Shown: positions 39,593 through 49,849, counted from the stretch's first letter. The stretch is DNA of 64,000 nt from Streptomyces sp. Mut1 (GCF_030719295.1 NZ_CP120997.1:1860001-1924000); one strand, 5' to 3'. Made by a program: numbers and translations. The notes: generated by a model not told the origin, from the sequence alone.

Positions 39593-40981
39593 GTGGCGAA
39601 CGACGCCAGCACCGTTTTCGACCTAGTGATCCTCGGCGGTGGCAGCGGCGGGTATGCCGCGGCCCTGCGCGGAGCGCAGCTGGGCCTGGACGTCGCTCTG
39701 ATCGAGAAGGGCAAGGTCGGCGGCACCTGCCTGCACAACGGCTGCATCCCCACGAAGGCCCTGCTGCACGCGGGCGAGATCGCGGACCAGGCCCGCGAGG
39801 CCGGCCAGTTCGGCGTCAAGGCCACCTTCGAGGGCGTCGACATGGCGGCCGTCCACAAGTACAAGGACGACGTGATCTCGGGCCTGTACAAGGGTCTCCA
39901 GGGTCTCGTCGCCTCCCGCAAGGTGCACTACATCGAGGGTGAGGGCCGGCTCTCCTCCCCCACCTCGGTGGACGTGAACGGCCAGCGCGTCCAGGGCCGC
40001 CACGTGCTCCTGGCGACCGGCTCCGTGCCGAAGTCGCTCCCGGGCCTGGAGATCGACGGCAACCGCATCATCTCCTCGGACCACGCGCTGAAGCTGGACC
40101 GCGTGCCGAAGTCCGCGATCGTGCTGGGCGGCGGCGTCATCGGCGTCGAGTTCGCCTCCGCGTGGACCTCGTTCGGCACCGACGTGACGATCATCGAGGG
40201 CCTGAAGCACCTCGTCCCGGTCGAGGACGAGAACAGCTCGAAGCTCCTGGAGCGCGCGTTCCGCAAGCGCGGCATCAAGTTCAACCTCGGCACGTTCTTC
40301 CAGAGCGCCGAGTACACACAGGACGGCGTCCGGGTGACCCTCGCCGACGGCAAGACCTTCGAGGCGGAGGTGCTGCTGGTCGCCATCGGCCGCGGCCCGG
40401 TCTCGCAGGGCCTGGGCTACGAGGAGGCCGGGGTCGCCATGGACCGCGGCTACGTCCTGGTCGACGAGTACATGCGGACCAACGTGGAGACGATCTCCGC
40501 CGTCGGCGACCTGGTCCCGACGCTCCAGCTGGCGCACGTCGGCTTCGCCGAGGGCATCCTCGTGGCGGAGCGACTGGCCGGTCTGCAGACCGTCCCGGTC
40601 GACTACGACGGTGTTCCCCGGGTGACGTACTGCCACCCCGAGGTCGCCTCCGTCGGTATCACCGAGGCCAAGGCCAAGGAGCTCTACGGCGCGGACAAGG
40701 TCGTCGCGCTGAAGTACAACCTCGCGGGCAACGGCAAGAGCAAGATCCTCAAGACCGCGGGCGAGATCAAGCTCGTCCAGGTCAAGGACGGTGCCGTGGT
40801 CGGCGTCCACATGGTCGGTGACCGTATGGGCGAGCAGGTCGGCGAAGCCCAGCTGATCTACAACTGGGAGGCGCTGCCGGCCGAGGTCGCCCAGCTCATC
40901 CACGCCCACCCGACCCAGAGCGAGGCGCTCGGCGAGGCCCACCTGGCCCTGGCCGGCAAGCCCCTGCACTCCCACGACTGA
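39593..40981 (+). CDS. lpdA: dihydrolipoyl dehydrogenase (E3)
   Basis: A 462-aa FAD flavoprotein that reoxidises dihydrolipoyl groups on E2 and makes NADH. FAD motif GGGSGGYAA (15-23); redox disulfide C46/C51 in GGTCLHNGCIPTK; NAD motif LGGGVIGVEFAS; C-terminal active-site dyad His439 and Glu444 in HAHPTQSE. GTG at 39593 is 7 nt after GGAGG; the in-frame ATG at 39575 precedes that site. It is followed 60 nt later by sucB and serves the 2-oxoacid dehydrogenase complexes. Confidence 0.96.
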   Translation: MANDASTVFDLVILGGGSGGYAAALRGAQLGLDVALIEKGKVGGTCLHNGCIPTKALLHAGEIADQAREAGQFGVKATFEGVDMAAVHKYKDDVISGLYKGLQGLVASRKVHYIEGEGRLSSPTSVDVNGQRVQGRHVLLATGSVPKSLPGLEIDGNRIISSDHALKLDRVPKSAIVLGGGVIGVEFASAWTSFGTDVTIIEGLKHLVPVEDENSSKLLERAFRKRGIKFNLGTFFQSAEYTQDGVRVTLADGKTFEAEVLLVAIGRGPVSQGLGYEEAGVAMDRGYVLVDEYMRTNVETISAVGDLVPTLQLAHVGFAEGILVAERLAGLQTVPVDYDGVPRVTYCHPEVASVGITEAKAKELYGADKVVALKYNLAGNGKSKILKTAGEIKLVQVKDGAVVGVHMVGDRMGEQVGEAQLIYNWEALPAEVAQLIHAHPTQSEALGEAHLALAGKPLHSHD

Positions 40982-41041
40982 CCAGTCGACCGGGCGCGAC
41001 GACCGACCACTTCCGCATTTTCGTTAGGAGCAACTGAAACC

Positions 41042-42841
41042 ATGTCGGTTTCCGTAACCCTGCCGGCGCTCGGAGAGAGCGTCACCGAGGGCACTGTCAC
41101 CCGCTGGCTGAAGGCCGAGGGCGAGCGCGTCGAGGCCGACGAGCCGCTGCTCGAGGTGTCGACCGACAAGGTCGACACCGAGATCCCGGCCCCCGCCTCC
41201 GGCATCCTCTCCGCCATCAAGGTCGCCGAGGACGAGACCGTCGAGGTCGGCGCCGAGCTGGCCGTCATCGACGACGGCTCGGGCGCTCCGGCCGCCGAGG
41301 CCGCCCCGGCCGCCGAGCCGGCCGCGGTCCCCGCCCCGGCCGCCACCGAGGCCCCGGCCGCCCCGTCGACCGAGACCCAGGCCCCGGCCGAGGCGCCGAG
41401 CGCCGAGGCCACCGCCGGCGCCTCCTCCGCCTCCGGTACCGACGTCACCCTGCCGGCGCTCGGCGAGAGCGTCACCGAGGGCACCGTCACCCGCTGGCTG
41501 AAGGAGATCGGCGAGGAGGTCACGGAGGACGAGCCCCTCCTGGAGGTCTCCACGGACAAGGTCGACACCGAGATCCCGGCCCCGGTCTCCGGCGTGCTGC
41601 TGGAGATCGTCGTCGCCGAGGACGAGACCGCCGAGGTCGGCGCCAAGCTCGCCGTCATCGGTGCGCCCGGTGCCGCCCCGGCCGCCGCTCCGGCCCCGGC
41701 CCCGGCCGCCCCCGCACCGGCTCCGGCGGCTCCGGCTCCGGCGCCCGCCGCTCCGGCCGCCCCCGCGCCGGCACCCGCCGCGCCCGCTCCGGCTCCGGCG
41801 GCCCCGGCACCGGCCGCTCCGGCGCCCGCGGCTCCGGCTGCCCCGGCTCCGGCTCCGGCCGCTCAGGCTCCGGCCGCCCCGGCCGCGACCTCCGGTGACG
41901 ACGGCGCGTACGTCACGCCGCTGGTCCGCAAGCTCGCCGCCGAGAACGGCGTCGACCTGGGCTCGGTCAAGGGCACCGGCGTCGGTGGCCGTATCCGCAA
42001 GCAGGACGTGGTGGCCGCCGCGGAGGCCGCCAAGGCCGCCGCTGCCGCCCCGGCGCCCGCCGCCGTGACTGCCGGGGGCCGTGCCGCCGCCTCCAAGGCG
42101 CCGAAGCTGGAGGCCTCCCCGCTGCGCGGTCAGACGGTCAAGATGACCCGCATGCGCAAGGTCATCGGCGACAACATGATGAAGGCGCTGCACTCGCAGG
42201 CCCAGCTGACCTCGGTCGTCGAGGTCGACGTCACCAAGCTGATGAAGCTGCGCAACAAGGCGAAGGACGGCTTCGCGGCCCGCGAGGGCGTCAAGCTCTC
42301 CCCGATGCCGTTCTACGTCAAGGCCGCCGCCCAGGCGCTGAAGGCCCACCCGGTCATCAACGCCCGGATCAACGAGGACGAAGGCACGATCACGTACTTC
42401 GACTCGGAGAACATCGGCATCGCCGTGGACGCCGAGAAGGGCCTGATGACCCCGGTCATCAAGGGCGCGGGCGACCTCAACATCGCCGGTATCTCGAAGA
42501 AGACCGCCGAGCTGGCCGGCAAGGCCCGCGGTGGCGGCCTGACGCCGGACGACATGTCCGGTGCCACCTTCACCATCAGCAACACCGGCTCGCGCGGTGC
42601 GCTGTTCGACACCGTCATCGTGCCGCCGAACCAGGCAGCCATCCTGGGCATCGGCGCCACCGTCAAGCGTCCGGCGGTCATCGAGACCGAGGAGGGCACC
42701 GTCATCGGTGTCCGCGACATGACGTACCTCTCGCTCTCCTACGACCACCGTCTGGTGGACGGCGCGGACGCCGCCCGCTACCTGACCGCGGTCAAGGCGA
42801 TCCTGGAGGCCGGCGAGTTCGAGGTCGAGCTCGGCCTGTAA
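41042..42841 (+). CDS. sucB: dihydrolipoamide acyltransferase (2-oxoacid dehydrogenase E2)
   Basis: A 599-aa core subunit. Two N-terminal lipoyl domains with lipoyl lysines K43 and K173, both in [12 protein letters not shown]; a Pro/Ala-rich linker of about 75 residues between domain 2 and the rest; a peripheral-subunit binding domain ([24 protein letters not shown]); and the acyltransferase domain (about 360-599) with the catalytic motif [14 protein letters not shown]. In Actinobacteria one E2 of this type can serve both pyruvate and 2-oxoglutarate dehydrogenases; aceE lies downstream. The lipoyl groups are made by the LipB/LipA pair at 53-55 kb. Confidence 0.94.
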   Translation: MSVSVTLPALGESVTEGTVTRWLKAEGERVEADEPLLEVSTDKVDTEIPAPASGILSAIKVAEDETVEVGAELAVIDDGSGAPAAEAAPAAEPAAVPAPAATEAPAAPSTETQAPAEAPSAEATAGASSASGTDVTLPALGESVTEGTVTRWLKEIGEEVTEDEPLLEVSTDKVDTEIPAPVSGVLLEIVVAEDETAEVGAKLAVIGAPGAAPAAAPAPAPAAPAPAPAAPAPAPAAPAAPAPAPAAPAPAPAAPAPAAPAPAAPAAPAPAPAAQAPAAPAATSGDDGAYVTPLVRKLAAENGVDLGSVKGTGVGGRIRKQDVVAAAEAAKAAAAAPAPAAVTAGGRAAASKAPKLEASPLRGQTVKMTRMRKVIGDNMMKALHSQAQLTSVVEVDVTKLMKLRNKAKDGFAAREGVKLSPMPFYVKAAAQALKAHPVINARINEDEGTITYFDSENIGIAVDAEKGLMTPVIKGAGDLNIAGISKKTAELAGKARGGGLTPDDMSGATFTISNTGSRGALFDTVIVPPNQAAILGIGATVKRPAVIETEEGTVIGVRDMTYLSLSYDHRLVDGADAARYLTAVKAILEAGEFEVELGL

Positions 42842-42855
42842 CCAGCCTCACGATC

Positions 42856-42892
42856 GGCGCCCCCGTCCGGAACACTCCCGGGCGGGGGCGCC
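42856..42892 (+). terminator. hairpin after sucB
   Basis: GGCGCCCCCG (42856-42865) pairs with CGGGGGCGCC (42883-42892); the 17-nt loop can pair further. It ends lpdA-sucB transcription before the GntR gene. Confidence 0.7.
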
Positions 42893-42898
42893 GCCGTA

Positions 42899-42910
42899 TT
42901 GTCTAGACAC
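42899..42910 (+). promoter_or_regulatory. palindromic operator candidate before GntR gene
   Basis: TTGTCTAGACAC contains the perfect dyad TGTCTAGACA. Dyads of this type (GT-N-AC cores) are usual for GntR-family repressors, and the gene 62 nt downstream encodes one, so autoregulation is likely. The GTCTAGAC core is also that of DasR sites, but the flanks differ. Confidence 0.5.
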
Positions 42911-42971
42911 CACCGGTCGCCCCGGCCACCGTGCCGGTGCAGGCGTACCGGTCTGTCCGAAGGAGCCCGTC

Positions 42972-43595
42972 ATGACCCCGCCCGTCGTCCACTCGCTGCG
43001 CGAACAGATCCGCGAGCACATCGTGGAGGGGATCGTCAGCGGGCGCTGGAAGCCGGGCGAGCGGATCGTGGAGCGGCGCATCGCCACCGAGCTGGAGGTC
43101 AGCCAGACGCCCGTGCGCGAGGCGCTGCGGGAGCTGGAGACGCTGCGGCTGATCGAGTCGGCGCCCAACAAGGGCGTCCGGGTCCGCAACCTCACGGCCG
43201 CCGATCTGGAGGAGAGCTACCCCGTACGGGCCGGTCTGGAGCAGATCGCCGCCGAGCTGGCGGCCCCCGGGCTCGGCGAGGACTGCTCGCTGCTGGCCCC
43301 GCACGTGGCGGCGCTCTACGAGGCGGACCGGCTGGCGGACGGCGAGGCGCAGGTGCGCCACACGGTCGCCTTCCACCGCGAGATGGTGCGGGCGGCGGGC
43401 AACGCGGTGCTGCTGCACACCTGGGAGGGGCTGGGCATCGAGGTGTTCACGGCGCTGTCGATCCGCTGGCTGGGGACGGTGCAGAAGTCGTACGCCGAGG
43501 AGCACGAGGCGCTCATCGACGCCTTCCTGCGCAAGGACCCGGACATAGGGACCCTGGTCAAGGCGCACGTGCTGGGCTGCGCGCCGCGCGCCTGA
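42972..43595 (+). CDS. GntR-family transcriptional regulator (FadR-like, FCD domain)
   Basis: A 207-aa regulator. Winged helix-turn-helix (about 8-75: LREQIREHIVEGIVSGRWKPGERI, VSQTPVREALRELETLRLIE), then an all-helical FCD ligand domain whose His/Asp pattern (VAFHREMVRAAGN) suits metal-assisted binding of a carboxylic acid. It lies between sucB and aceE, so control of pyruvate or 2-oxoacid dehydrogenase genes is plausible (compare PdhR) but not shown. Start ATG at 42972 with AAGGAG upstream. Confidence 0.87.
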   Translation: MTPPVVHSLREQIREHIVEGIVSGRWKPGERIVERRIATELEVSQTPVREALRELETLRLIESAPNKGVRVRNLTAADLEESYPVRAGLEQIAAELAAPGLGEDCSLLAPHVAALYEADRLADGEAQVRHTVAFHREMVRAAGNAVLLHTWEGLGIEVFTALSIRWLGTVQKSYAEEHEALIDAFLRKDPDIGTLVKAHVLGCAPRA

Positions 43596-43748
43596 GCCCC
43601 GCGCCGGGCCGGTGACGCATCTGTCACGAGGGGTGCTCAACCGTGCAGGTCAGCGCCCCTTTTGCCTGCTAAATCCCGTCACTCGGTGCCCCATTTCATG
43701 GCACGGCATGCCACTTTCTTCAGAACGAGAAGTTTTTCCTTTCATCCT

Positions 43749-43778
43749 TTGATCGATCATCGATCGGCGACTTACAGT
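43749..43778 (+). promoter_or_regulatory. aceE promoter with an inverted repeat over the spacer
   Basis: A possible -35 TTGATC (43749-43754) and -10 TACAGT (43773-43778) are 18 nt apart. GATCGAT-C-ATCGATC (43751-43765), a perfect 7-bp inverted repeat with one central base, covers the -35 and half the spacer, a repressor position. The region 43660-43780 is AT-rich compared with its surroundings. Confidence 0.45.
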
Positions 43779-43863
43779 TCACTTCGCGGGCCCACCGGCC
43801 CCATCGCCCTGTCCTGCCAGTCAGGGACTTCTCCACCCCCCTCCTCACCGGAAGGCGGCGATC

Positions 43864-46533
43864 ATGACCGACCCCGTAGGAAAGCTTCCGAGCGAGCTCG
43901 ACCAGCTCCCGGACCGCGACCCGGAGGAGACCGCTGAATGGGCGGCCTCCCTGGATGCCGTCACCAAGGCCGCGGGCCCGCACCGCGCCGCGTACCTGAT
44001 GCGCCGGTCGCTCCAGCACGCCGAGGGCGCCGGTCTCGCGCTGCCCAAGCTGCTGGAGACCGATTACATCAACTCCATCCCGACCGCCGCGGAGCCCGCC
44101 TTCGACGGTGACCTGGAGATGGAGTCGAAGATCACCGCGTGGAACCGCTGGAACGCGGCCGCGATGGTCACCCGCGGCTCGCGCTTCGGCGTCGGCGGCC
44201 ACATCGCCACCTTCGCCTCGGCGGCCTGGCTGTACGAGACCGGCTTCAACCACTTCTTCCGCGGCAAGGAGGGCGAGGGCTCCGGCGACCAGCTGTACAT
44301 CCAGGGCCACGCCTCCCCCGGCATCTACGCCCGCGCCTTCCTCGACGGCCGGCTCGACGAGCAGCAGCTCGACAACTTCCGCCAGGAGGCGGGCGGCAAC
44401 GGCCTGCCGTCCTACCCGCACCCGCGGCGGCTGCCCTGGCTGTGGGAGTTCCCGACCGTCTCGATGGGCCTCGGCCCGCTCTCGGCGATCTACCAGGCGC
44501 GCTTCAACCGCTACCTGGCCAACCGCAACATCAAGGACACGTCGAACTCGCACGTCTGGGCCTTCCTGGGCGACGGCGAGATGGACGAGCCCGAGTCGAC
44601 CGCCGCCCTCGCCCTCGCGGCCCGTGAGCAGCTCGACAACCTGACCTTCGTCATCAACTGCAACCTCCAGCGCCTCGACGGCCCGGTCCGCGCCAACTTC
44701 CGCGTGGTCCAGGAGCTGGAAGGCGCCTTCCGCGGCGCCGGCTGGAACGTCGTCAAGACGCTCTGGGGCACCGCCTGGGACGAGCTGTTCCAGCTCGACA
44801 CCACGGGTGCGCTGGTACGCCGGCTCCGCGAGGTCCCGGACGCGCAGTTCCAGACGTACGCCACCCGCGACGTCGCCTACATCCGCGAGCACTTCTTCGG
44901 CGCCGAGCCCGCCCTCGCCGAGCTGGCGAAGCTGCTCACCGACGCGAAGATCGCCGAGTGCTTCCACACCTCGCGCGGCGGCCACGAGGCCCGCAAGGTC
45001 TACGCGGCGTACCGGGCGGCCCTGGCGCACAAGGGCGCGCCGACGGTGATCCTGGCGCAGACCGTGAAGGGCTACACGCTCGGCCCCGGCTTCGAGTCGC
45101 GCAACGCCAACCACCAGATGAAGAAGCTGGACGGCAAGCAGTTCCGCGCCATGCGCGACCTGCTCGACCTGCCGATCCCGGACGCGAAGCTGGACGAGGG
45201 CCTGGTGCCCTACGCCCACCCGGGCGCCGACTCCCCCGAGGTCCGCTACCTCCAGGAGCGCCGCGCCGCCCTCGGCGGCCCCGCCCCGGCCCGCCGGGTG
45301 CACGCGGTGGCGCTGCCGACGCCCGAGGAGCGCGCGTTCGCCGCGCTGAAGAAGGGCTCCGGCAAACAGGAGCTGGCCACCACGATGGCCTTCGTCCGCC
45401 TGGTCAAGGACCTGATGCGGGACAAGCAGACCGGCAAGCGCTGGGTCCCGATCGTCCCCGACGAGGCCCGGACCTTCGGCATGGAGGCGCTGTTCCCGTC
45501 GGCCGGCATCTACTCGCCGCTCGGCCAGACGTACGACCCGGTCGACCGCGACCAGCTGATGTACTACAAGGAAGCCAAGGACGGCCAGGTCCTCAACGAG
45601 GGCATCACCGAGGCCGGCGCCATGGCCGACTTCATCGCCGCCGCCACGTCGTACGCGACGCACGGCGAGCCGATGATCCCGTTCTACATCTTCTACTCGA
45701 TGTTCGGCTGGCAGCGTACGGGCGACCAGTTCTGGCAGCTCGGCGACCAGCTCGGCCGCGGCTTCGTGGTCGGCGCGACCGCCGGCCGTACGACGCTGAC
45801 GGGTGAGGGCCTCCAGCACGCGGACGGCCACTCGCACCTGATCGCGGCCACGAACCCGGCGTCGCTCAACTACGACCCGGCGTTCGCGTACGAGATCGCG
45901 GTGATCGTCCAGGACGGTCTGCGCCGGATGTACGGCCCCGACGCCGAGGACGTCTTCTACTACCTGACGGTCTACAACGAGCCGAAGCCGCAGCCCGCGA
46001 TGCCGGAAGGCGTCGAGGAGGGCATCGTCAAGGGCCTCTACCGCTTCAAGGAGGGCACGCCCGCCAGGGCGGACGCGCCGCGCGCCCAGCTGCTGGCCTC
46101 CGGTACGGCGATCCACTGGGCCCTGGAGGCCCAGGAGCTGCTCGCCGCCGACTGGGGTGTCACGGCCGACGTCTGGTCCGCGACCTCGTGGGGCGAGCTG
46201 CGCCGGGAGGCGCTGGAGTGCGACGAGGCGCTGCTCCGCGGTGAGCAGCGGGTGCCGTACGTGACGCAGGCGCTGGAGGGCGCGCCGGGTCCGGTCCTCG
46301 CGGTCAGCGACTGGATGCGCGCGGTGCCGGACCAGATCAGCCAGTGGGTCGAGCAGGACTGGTCCTCGCTCGGCACGGACGGCTTCGGGATCTCCGACAC
46401 CCGTGACGCGGCCCGCCGCCACTTCGGTGTCGACGCCCAGTCCGTCGTGGTCGCGGTCCTGGCCCAGCTGGCCCGCCGCGGCGAGGTCCCGGCAACGGCG
46501 GTCAAGGAGGCCCGGGACCGGTACGGTCTCTGA
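43864..46533 (+). CDS. aceE: pyruvate dehydrogenase E1, homodimeric type
   Basis: An 889-aa thiamine-diphosphate enzyme that decarboxylates pyruvate and loads acetyl onto E2 lipoyl groups. The ThDP/Mg motif [10 protein letters not shown] runs to NCNLQRLDG; active-site features include [31 protein letters not shown] and [10 protein letters not shown]. The length fits the single-chain bacterial E1. GGAAGG lies a few nt before the ATG. It is monocistronic, with an imperfect hairpin after the stop. SucB and LpdA, encoded 1-4 kb upstream, are its likely partners. Confidence 0.95.
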   Translation: MTDPVGKLPSELDQLPDRDPEETAEWAASLDAVTKAAGPHRAAYLMRRSLQHAEGAGLALPKLLETDYINSIPTAAEPAFDGDLEMESKITAWNRWNAAAMVTRGSRFGVGGHIATFASAAWLYETGFNHFFRGKEGEGSGDQLYIQGHASPGIYARAFLDGRLDEQQLDNFRQEAGGNGLPSYPHPRRLPWLWEFPTVSMGLGPLSAIYQARFNRYLANRNIKDTSNSHVWAFLGDGEMDEPESTAALALAAREQLDNLTFVINCNLQRLDGPVRANFRVVQELEGAFRGAGWNVVKTLWGTAWDELFQLDTTGALVRRLREVPDAQFQTYATRDVAYIREHFFGAEPALAELAKLLTDAKIAECFHTSRGGHEARKVYAAYRAALAHKGAPTVILAQTVKGYTLGPGFESRNANHQMKKLDGKQFRAMRDLLDLPIPDAKLDEGLVPYAHPGADSPEVRYLQERRAALGGPAPARRVHAVALPTPEERAFAALKKGSGKQELATTMAFVRLVKDLMRDKQTGKRWVPIVPDEARTFGMEALFPSAGIYSPLGQTYDPVDRDQLMYYKEAKDGQVLNEGITEAGAMADFIAAATSYATHGEPMIPFYIFYSMFGWQRTGDQFWQLGDQLGRGFVVGATAGRTTLTGEGLQHADGHSHLIAATNPASLNYDPAFAYEIAVIVQDGLRRMYGPDAEDVFYYLTVYNEPKPQPAMPEGVEEGIVKGLYRFKEGTPARADAPRAQLLASGTAIHWALEAQELLAADWGVTADVWSATSWGELRREALECDEALLRGEQRVPYVTQALEGAPGPVLAVSDWMRAVPDQISQWVEQDWSSLGTDGFGISDTRDAARRHFGVDAQSVVVAVLAQLARRGEVPATAVKEARDRYGL

Positions 46534-46547
46534 CCTCACGCACGGTC

Positions 46548-46582
46548 GAGCCCGTCCCGCGCCCCGTGCGCGAGGCGGGCTC
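46548..46582 (+). terminator. hairpin after aceE
   Basis: A 15-bp stem with one mismatch and one wobble pair (46548-46562 with 46568-46582) is followed by GTCCCGTTTT, a short T-tract. Confidence 0.65.
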
Positions 46583-46613
46583 GTCCCGTTTTCCGTACGG
46601 CCACAATGGCCGT

Positions 46614-47594
46614 ATGCGTGCTGCCCGGCTGATCAGAATGGTGCTGCTCCTCCAGGCCCGCCCCGGTATGACCGCAGCCGGGCTCGCCGCGGAGCTGGAG
46701 GTGTCCGAGCGGACCGTCACCCGGGACGCCCGGGCCCTGTCCGAGGCCGGTGTCCCGGTGTACGCGGAACGCGGCCGGGCGGGCGGCTACCGGCTCGTCG
46801 GCGGGTACCGCACCGGGCTGACCGGGCTCGCCCGGGACGAGGCCGAGGCGCTCTTCCTGTCCGGCCTGCCGTCGGCCCTGCGCGAGATGGGCCTCGCGGA
46901 CGCCGCGTCCGCCGCCCGCCTGAAGGTCTCGGCGGCCCTGACGCCCGCCCTGCGGGACGCCCCCGCCGGGGCGGGCCGCCGCTTCCACCTGGACGCGCCC
47001 GCCTGGTACCAGGAGCCGGTCGCGCCCGAGCTGCTGCCCGCCGTGGCCGAGGCCGTGTGGCGCGACCGCCTGCTCCTCGCCCGCTACCGGCGGGCCGGCC
47101 GGGAGACCGGGGCGGAACGGGAGCTGGCACCCTACGGCCTCGTCCTGAAGGCCGGGGTCTGGTACCTGTGCGCCCGCGCGGGCGACGACTTCCGGGTGTA
47201 CCGGATCGACCGGTTCACCGCCGCGACCGTCTCGGACACGCCGTTCGTCCGGGACGAGGGCTTCGACCTGCCCTCCTTCTGGGCGGAGCGGTCGGCCGAG
47301 TTCGCCCGGTCGCTGCTGCGGGCGCGGGTGACGGTACGGCTCTCGGAGACGGGAGTGCGTCTGCTGCCGCACGCCGTGGACCGGGCCGCCGCGCGGGAGG
47401 CGCTGGAGGCGGCGGGGCCGCCCGGCGCCGACGGATGGGTCACGGTCACCCTGCCGGTCGAGTCCCTGGACGTCGCCCGCGGCCAGCTGATGGGCCTCGG
47501 GCCGGAGTTGGAGGTGCTGGAACCCGCGGCCCTGCGCGCCGGGTTCGCGGCCGCCGCCGCCCGGCTGCACGCGCTCTACCGGGGCGCGTCCTGA
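46614..47594 (+). CDS. WYL-domain (YafY-like) transcriptional regulator
   Basis: A 326-aa regulator. N-terminal HTH_11 domain (AARLIRMVLLLQARPGMTAAGLAAELEVSERTVTRD), a middle region, then a WYL domain (about 145-220: ELAPYGLVLKAGVWYLCARAGDDFRVYRIDRF) and a C-terminal extension (WCX). WYL domains bind nucleic acids or small ligands and often act in DNA-damage or immunity control. The ATG at 46614 has no clear Shine-Dalgarno; other starts in frame have no better support. Target unknown. Confidence 0.88.
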   Translation: MRAARLIRMVLLLQARPGMTAAGLAAELEVSERTVTRDARALSEAGVPVYAERGRAGGYRLVGGYRTGLTGLARDEAEALFLSGLPSALREMGLADAASAARLKVSAALTPALRDAPAGAGRRFHLDAPAWYQEPVAPELLPAVAEAVWRDRLLLARYRRAGRETGAERELAPYGLVLKAGVWYLCARAGDDFRVYRIDRFTAATVSDTPFVRDEGFDLPSFWAERSAEFARSLLRARVTVRLSETGVRLLPHAVDRAAAREALEAAGPPGADGWVTVTLPVESLDVARGQLMGLGPELEVLEPAALRAGFAAAAARLHALYRGAS

Positions 47595-47653
47595 GCCCCG
47601 TCGCGGTGACTGGGCGTGCGTGGCCCGCGCCCAGGGCAGATGCTGGACCCGTG

Positions 47654-48172
47654 ATGGACGAGACGGAGTTCTGGGAGCTGGTCGACAGCACCCGCGAGGC
47701 CGCCGACGGCGACCCCGAGGACCATGCCGACCTGCTGGTCGAACGGCTGGTGCGGCTCGATCCCGATTCCGTGCTGGACTTCGCCCGGCACTTCGAGGCC
47801 CGCTTCAACCGCGCCTACCGCTGGGACCTGTGGGCCGCCGCCGCCGTGCTGCTCGGCGGGGCCGACGAGGACGCCTTCGACTACTTCCGCTGCTGGCTGA
47901 TCGGCCGGGGCCGGGAGGTCTTCGAGGGCGCGGTGCACGACCCGGACAGCCTGGCCGAGCTGCTGGACGACTTCGACGAGGAGCTGGACGGGGACGCGGA
48001 GGAGCTGGGATACGCGGCCGACGAGGCGTACGAGCAGCTCACCGGCCTGGTCGCGCCCGACCTGGGGCTGCCGCCGCAGGCCGAGGAGCCGGAGGGCACA
48101 CCGCTGGACCCCGGCGACGACGCGGCGCCGGCGGCCCGGCTGCCCGCGCTGTGGGAGCGGTTCGGCCACTGA
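47654..48172 (+). CDS. DUF4240 protein
   Basis: A 172-aa acidic soluble protein with the DUF4240 pattern: MDETEFWELVDSTREAA at the start, then WDLWAAAAVLLGGADEDAFDYFRCWLIGRGREVFEGAVHDPDSLAEL. Function unknown. The GTG at 47651 directly before the ATG is an alternative start. It follows the WYL regulator by 59 nt and converges on the acetyltransferase gene 12 nt away. Confidence 0.87.
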   Translation: MDETEFWELVDSTREAADGDPEDHADLLVERLVRLDPDSVLDFARHFEARFNRAYRWDLWAAAAVLLGGADEDAFDYFRCWLIGRGREVFEGAVHDPDSLAELLDDFDEELDGDAEELGYAADEAYEQLTGLVAPDLGLPPQAEEPEGTPLDPGDDAAPAARLPALWERFGH

Positions 48173-48184
48173 GCGCCGCGCGGG

Positions 48185-48712
48185 TCACGGGGCGAGCGGC
48201 CGGCCCATCATCACGTCGTCCACGTACCGCCCGTCCAGGAAGAACTCGCCGCGCAGCACACCCTCGACGGTGAAGCCCTCCGCCTCGTACAGCGCGCGGG
48301 CCGGCGCGTTGTGGCCGAGGACCCGCAGGGTCATCCGGTTCGCGCCCTCGCCGCGCGCCGCGAGGCAGCCGGCCCGGACGAGCGCGCGCCCGACGCCCCG
48401 GCCGCGCGCCCAGTCGGCGACGGCGAGGCCCTGTATCTGACGGACGTGCGCGTTGCAGGCCAGCGGGGTGGGCGGCACCACCCGGATGTATCCGGCCAGG
48501 CCCCAAACCCCCGCCTCGTTCACCGCCTCGGCCACCAGGATGTCCTGGGGCGGGTGCCGCTCGTCGAAGAACGGTTCGTAGGGCGGCTGCGGGCGCGGCT
48601 GCACGGAGTGCAGCGTCGACCAGGTGGCCCGGTCCAGTTCGCCGAGTGCGGGGCCGTCCTGCGGGACGGCGCGGCGGACGGCAGGGGCTGCGGCGGCGGG
48701 TGACTCGGTCAT
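48185..48712 (-). CDS. GNAT-family N-acetyltransferase
   Basis: A 175-aa enzyme. The acetyl-CoA loop GLAVADWARGRGVGRALVRAG near residues 105-125 and the C-terminal LRVLGHNAPARALYEAEGFTVEG are typical. It transfers acetyl to an unknown amine. The N-terminus follows from ATG 48712 (MTESPAAAAPAVRRAVPQD); an upstream frame extension to 48751 is not needed. It diverges from the epimerase gene, 56 nt away. Confidence 0.88.
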   Translation of the reverse strand: MTESPAAAAPAVRRAVPQDGPALGELDRATWSTLHSVQPRPQPPYEPFFDERHPPQDILVAEAVNEAGVWGLAGYIRVVPPTPLACNAHVRQIQGLAVADWARGRGVGRALVRAGCLAARGEGANRMTLRVLGHNAPARALYEAEGFTVEGVLRGEFFLDGRYVDDVMMGRPLAP

Positions 48713-48768
48713 GGCCGCCACTGTGCCACGGCGGTGCCGGGCGGGGTCCATGGGGCAGGATGGGTGCC

Positions 48769-49668
48769 ATGCCGCACTCCCGTATCGCCGTCAGCGGATC
48801 GACCGGACTCATCGGAGCGGCGCTGGTGCGCTCGCTGCGGGCCGACGGGCACGAGGTGGTCCGACTGGTCCGCCGCCCGGCGCGGGCCGGTGACGAGGTG
48901 GAGTGGGACCCCCGGCGGAGCTATGTCGACGTGGCCGGTCTGGTGGGCTGCGACGCGGTCGTGCACCTCGCGGGCGCCGGGGTGGGCGACCACCGCTGGA
49001 CCGAGGCGTACAAGAAGGAGATCCGGGACAGCCGGGTGCTGGGGACCGCCGCCATCGCGGACGCCGTCGCCTCCCTGGACACCCCGCCCGCCGTGCTCCT
49101 GTCCGGGTCGGCGATCGGCTTCTACGGCGACACCGCGGACCGCGCGATCGACGAGGACGCGCCGCCGGGCGAGGGTTTCCTGCCGTCGGTGTGCGTGGAG
49201 TGGGAGGAGGCCACGGCCGCCGCCGAGGAGGCCGGGGTGCGTACGGTGCACGCCCGCACCGGACTGGTGGTCGCCCGGGAGGGCGGCGCCTGGGGCCGGC
49301 TCTTCCCGCTGTTCCGGGCCGGGCTCGGCGGCCGGCTGGGCAACGGGCGGCAGTACTGGAGCTTCATCGCGCTGCACGATCACATCGCGGCGCTGCGGCA
49401 CATCCTGGACACCCCGGAGCTGTCCGGCCCGGTGAACCTGACCGGCCCGGCGCCCGTCACCAACGCCGAGGTGACGGCCGCGATGGGGCGGGTCCTGCGG
49501 CGGCCCACTCTGTTCACGGCGCCCGCGCCGGCGCTGCGGATCGCGCTGGGCGAGTTCGCCGGGGACGTGCTGGGCAGTCAGCGGGTGCTGCCCGCGCGGC
49601 TGCTGGACTCGGGCTTCTCGTACGCCTTCCCCGGCATCGACGCCGCCATCCGCGCGGCCCTGCGCTGA
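48769..49668 (+). CDS. TIGR01777-family NAD-dependent epimerase/dehydratase
   Basis: A 299-aa short-chain dehydrogenase-like protein. NAD(P) motif SGSTGLIGAALVRSL near 8-22; family blocks VVHLAGAGVGDHRWTEAYKKEIRDSRVLGT, LLSGSAIGFYGD and LFPLFRAGLGGRLGNGRQYWSFI; C-terminal DUF1731-like end (LGEFAGDVLGSQRVLPARLLDSGF). Often annotated as a cell-division inhibitor by distant similarity to SulA; the real substrate is unknown. Confidence 0.9.
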   Translation: MPHSRIAVSGSTGLIGAALVRSLRADGHEVVRLVRRPARAGDEVEWDPRRSYVDVAGLVGCDAVVHLAGAGVGDHRWTEAYKKEIRDSRVLGTAAIADAVASLDTPPAVLLSGSAIGFYGDTADRAIDEDAPPGEGFLPSVCVEWEEATAAAEEAGVRTVHARTGLVVAREGGAWGRLFPLFRAGLGGRLGNGRQYWSFIALHDHIAALRHILDTPELSGPVNLTGPAPVTNAEVTAAMGRVLRRPTLFTAPAPALRIALGEFAGDVLGSQRVLPARLLDSGFSYAFPGIDAAIRAALR

Positions 49669-49849
49669 ACCTCCCGCACCACCCGCACCAAGCCTCGGAA
49701 GGGTGTGCGACCCCGTGCACCGGTGCCCCCGTACGCGCGCGACTGCGCACGATCGGGCCACTCTCCTAGCCTCCTGATGAACACACGCATTCCGGTGGGC
49801 GGTCGAGGGCAAGAGCCCCCCACCAATCGCGCCGAATCGGGGAGGGCAC

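Noticed and set aside
36556..39921. Extension of the GH114 gene to an 1121-codon minus-strand frame
   Set aside because: The lipobox signal peptide and a good ribosome site fix the start at 37410; upstream sequence is antisense to pepA.
41680..41880. Possible unstable repeat or assembly artefact in sucB
   Set aside because: The Pro/Ala codon repeats keep frame and form the normal interdomain linker of a lipoyl E2 protein.
42899..42910. DasR binding site (dre)
   Set aside because: Only the 8-bp GTCTAGAC core matches; the flanking bases depart from the dre consensus, and a GntR autoregulatory site is simpler.
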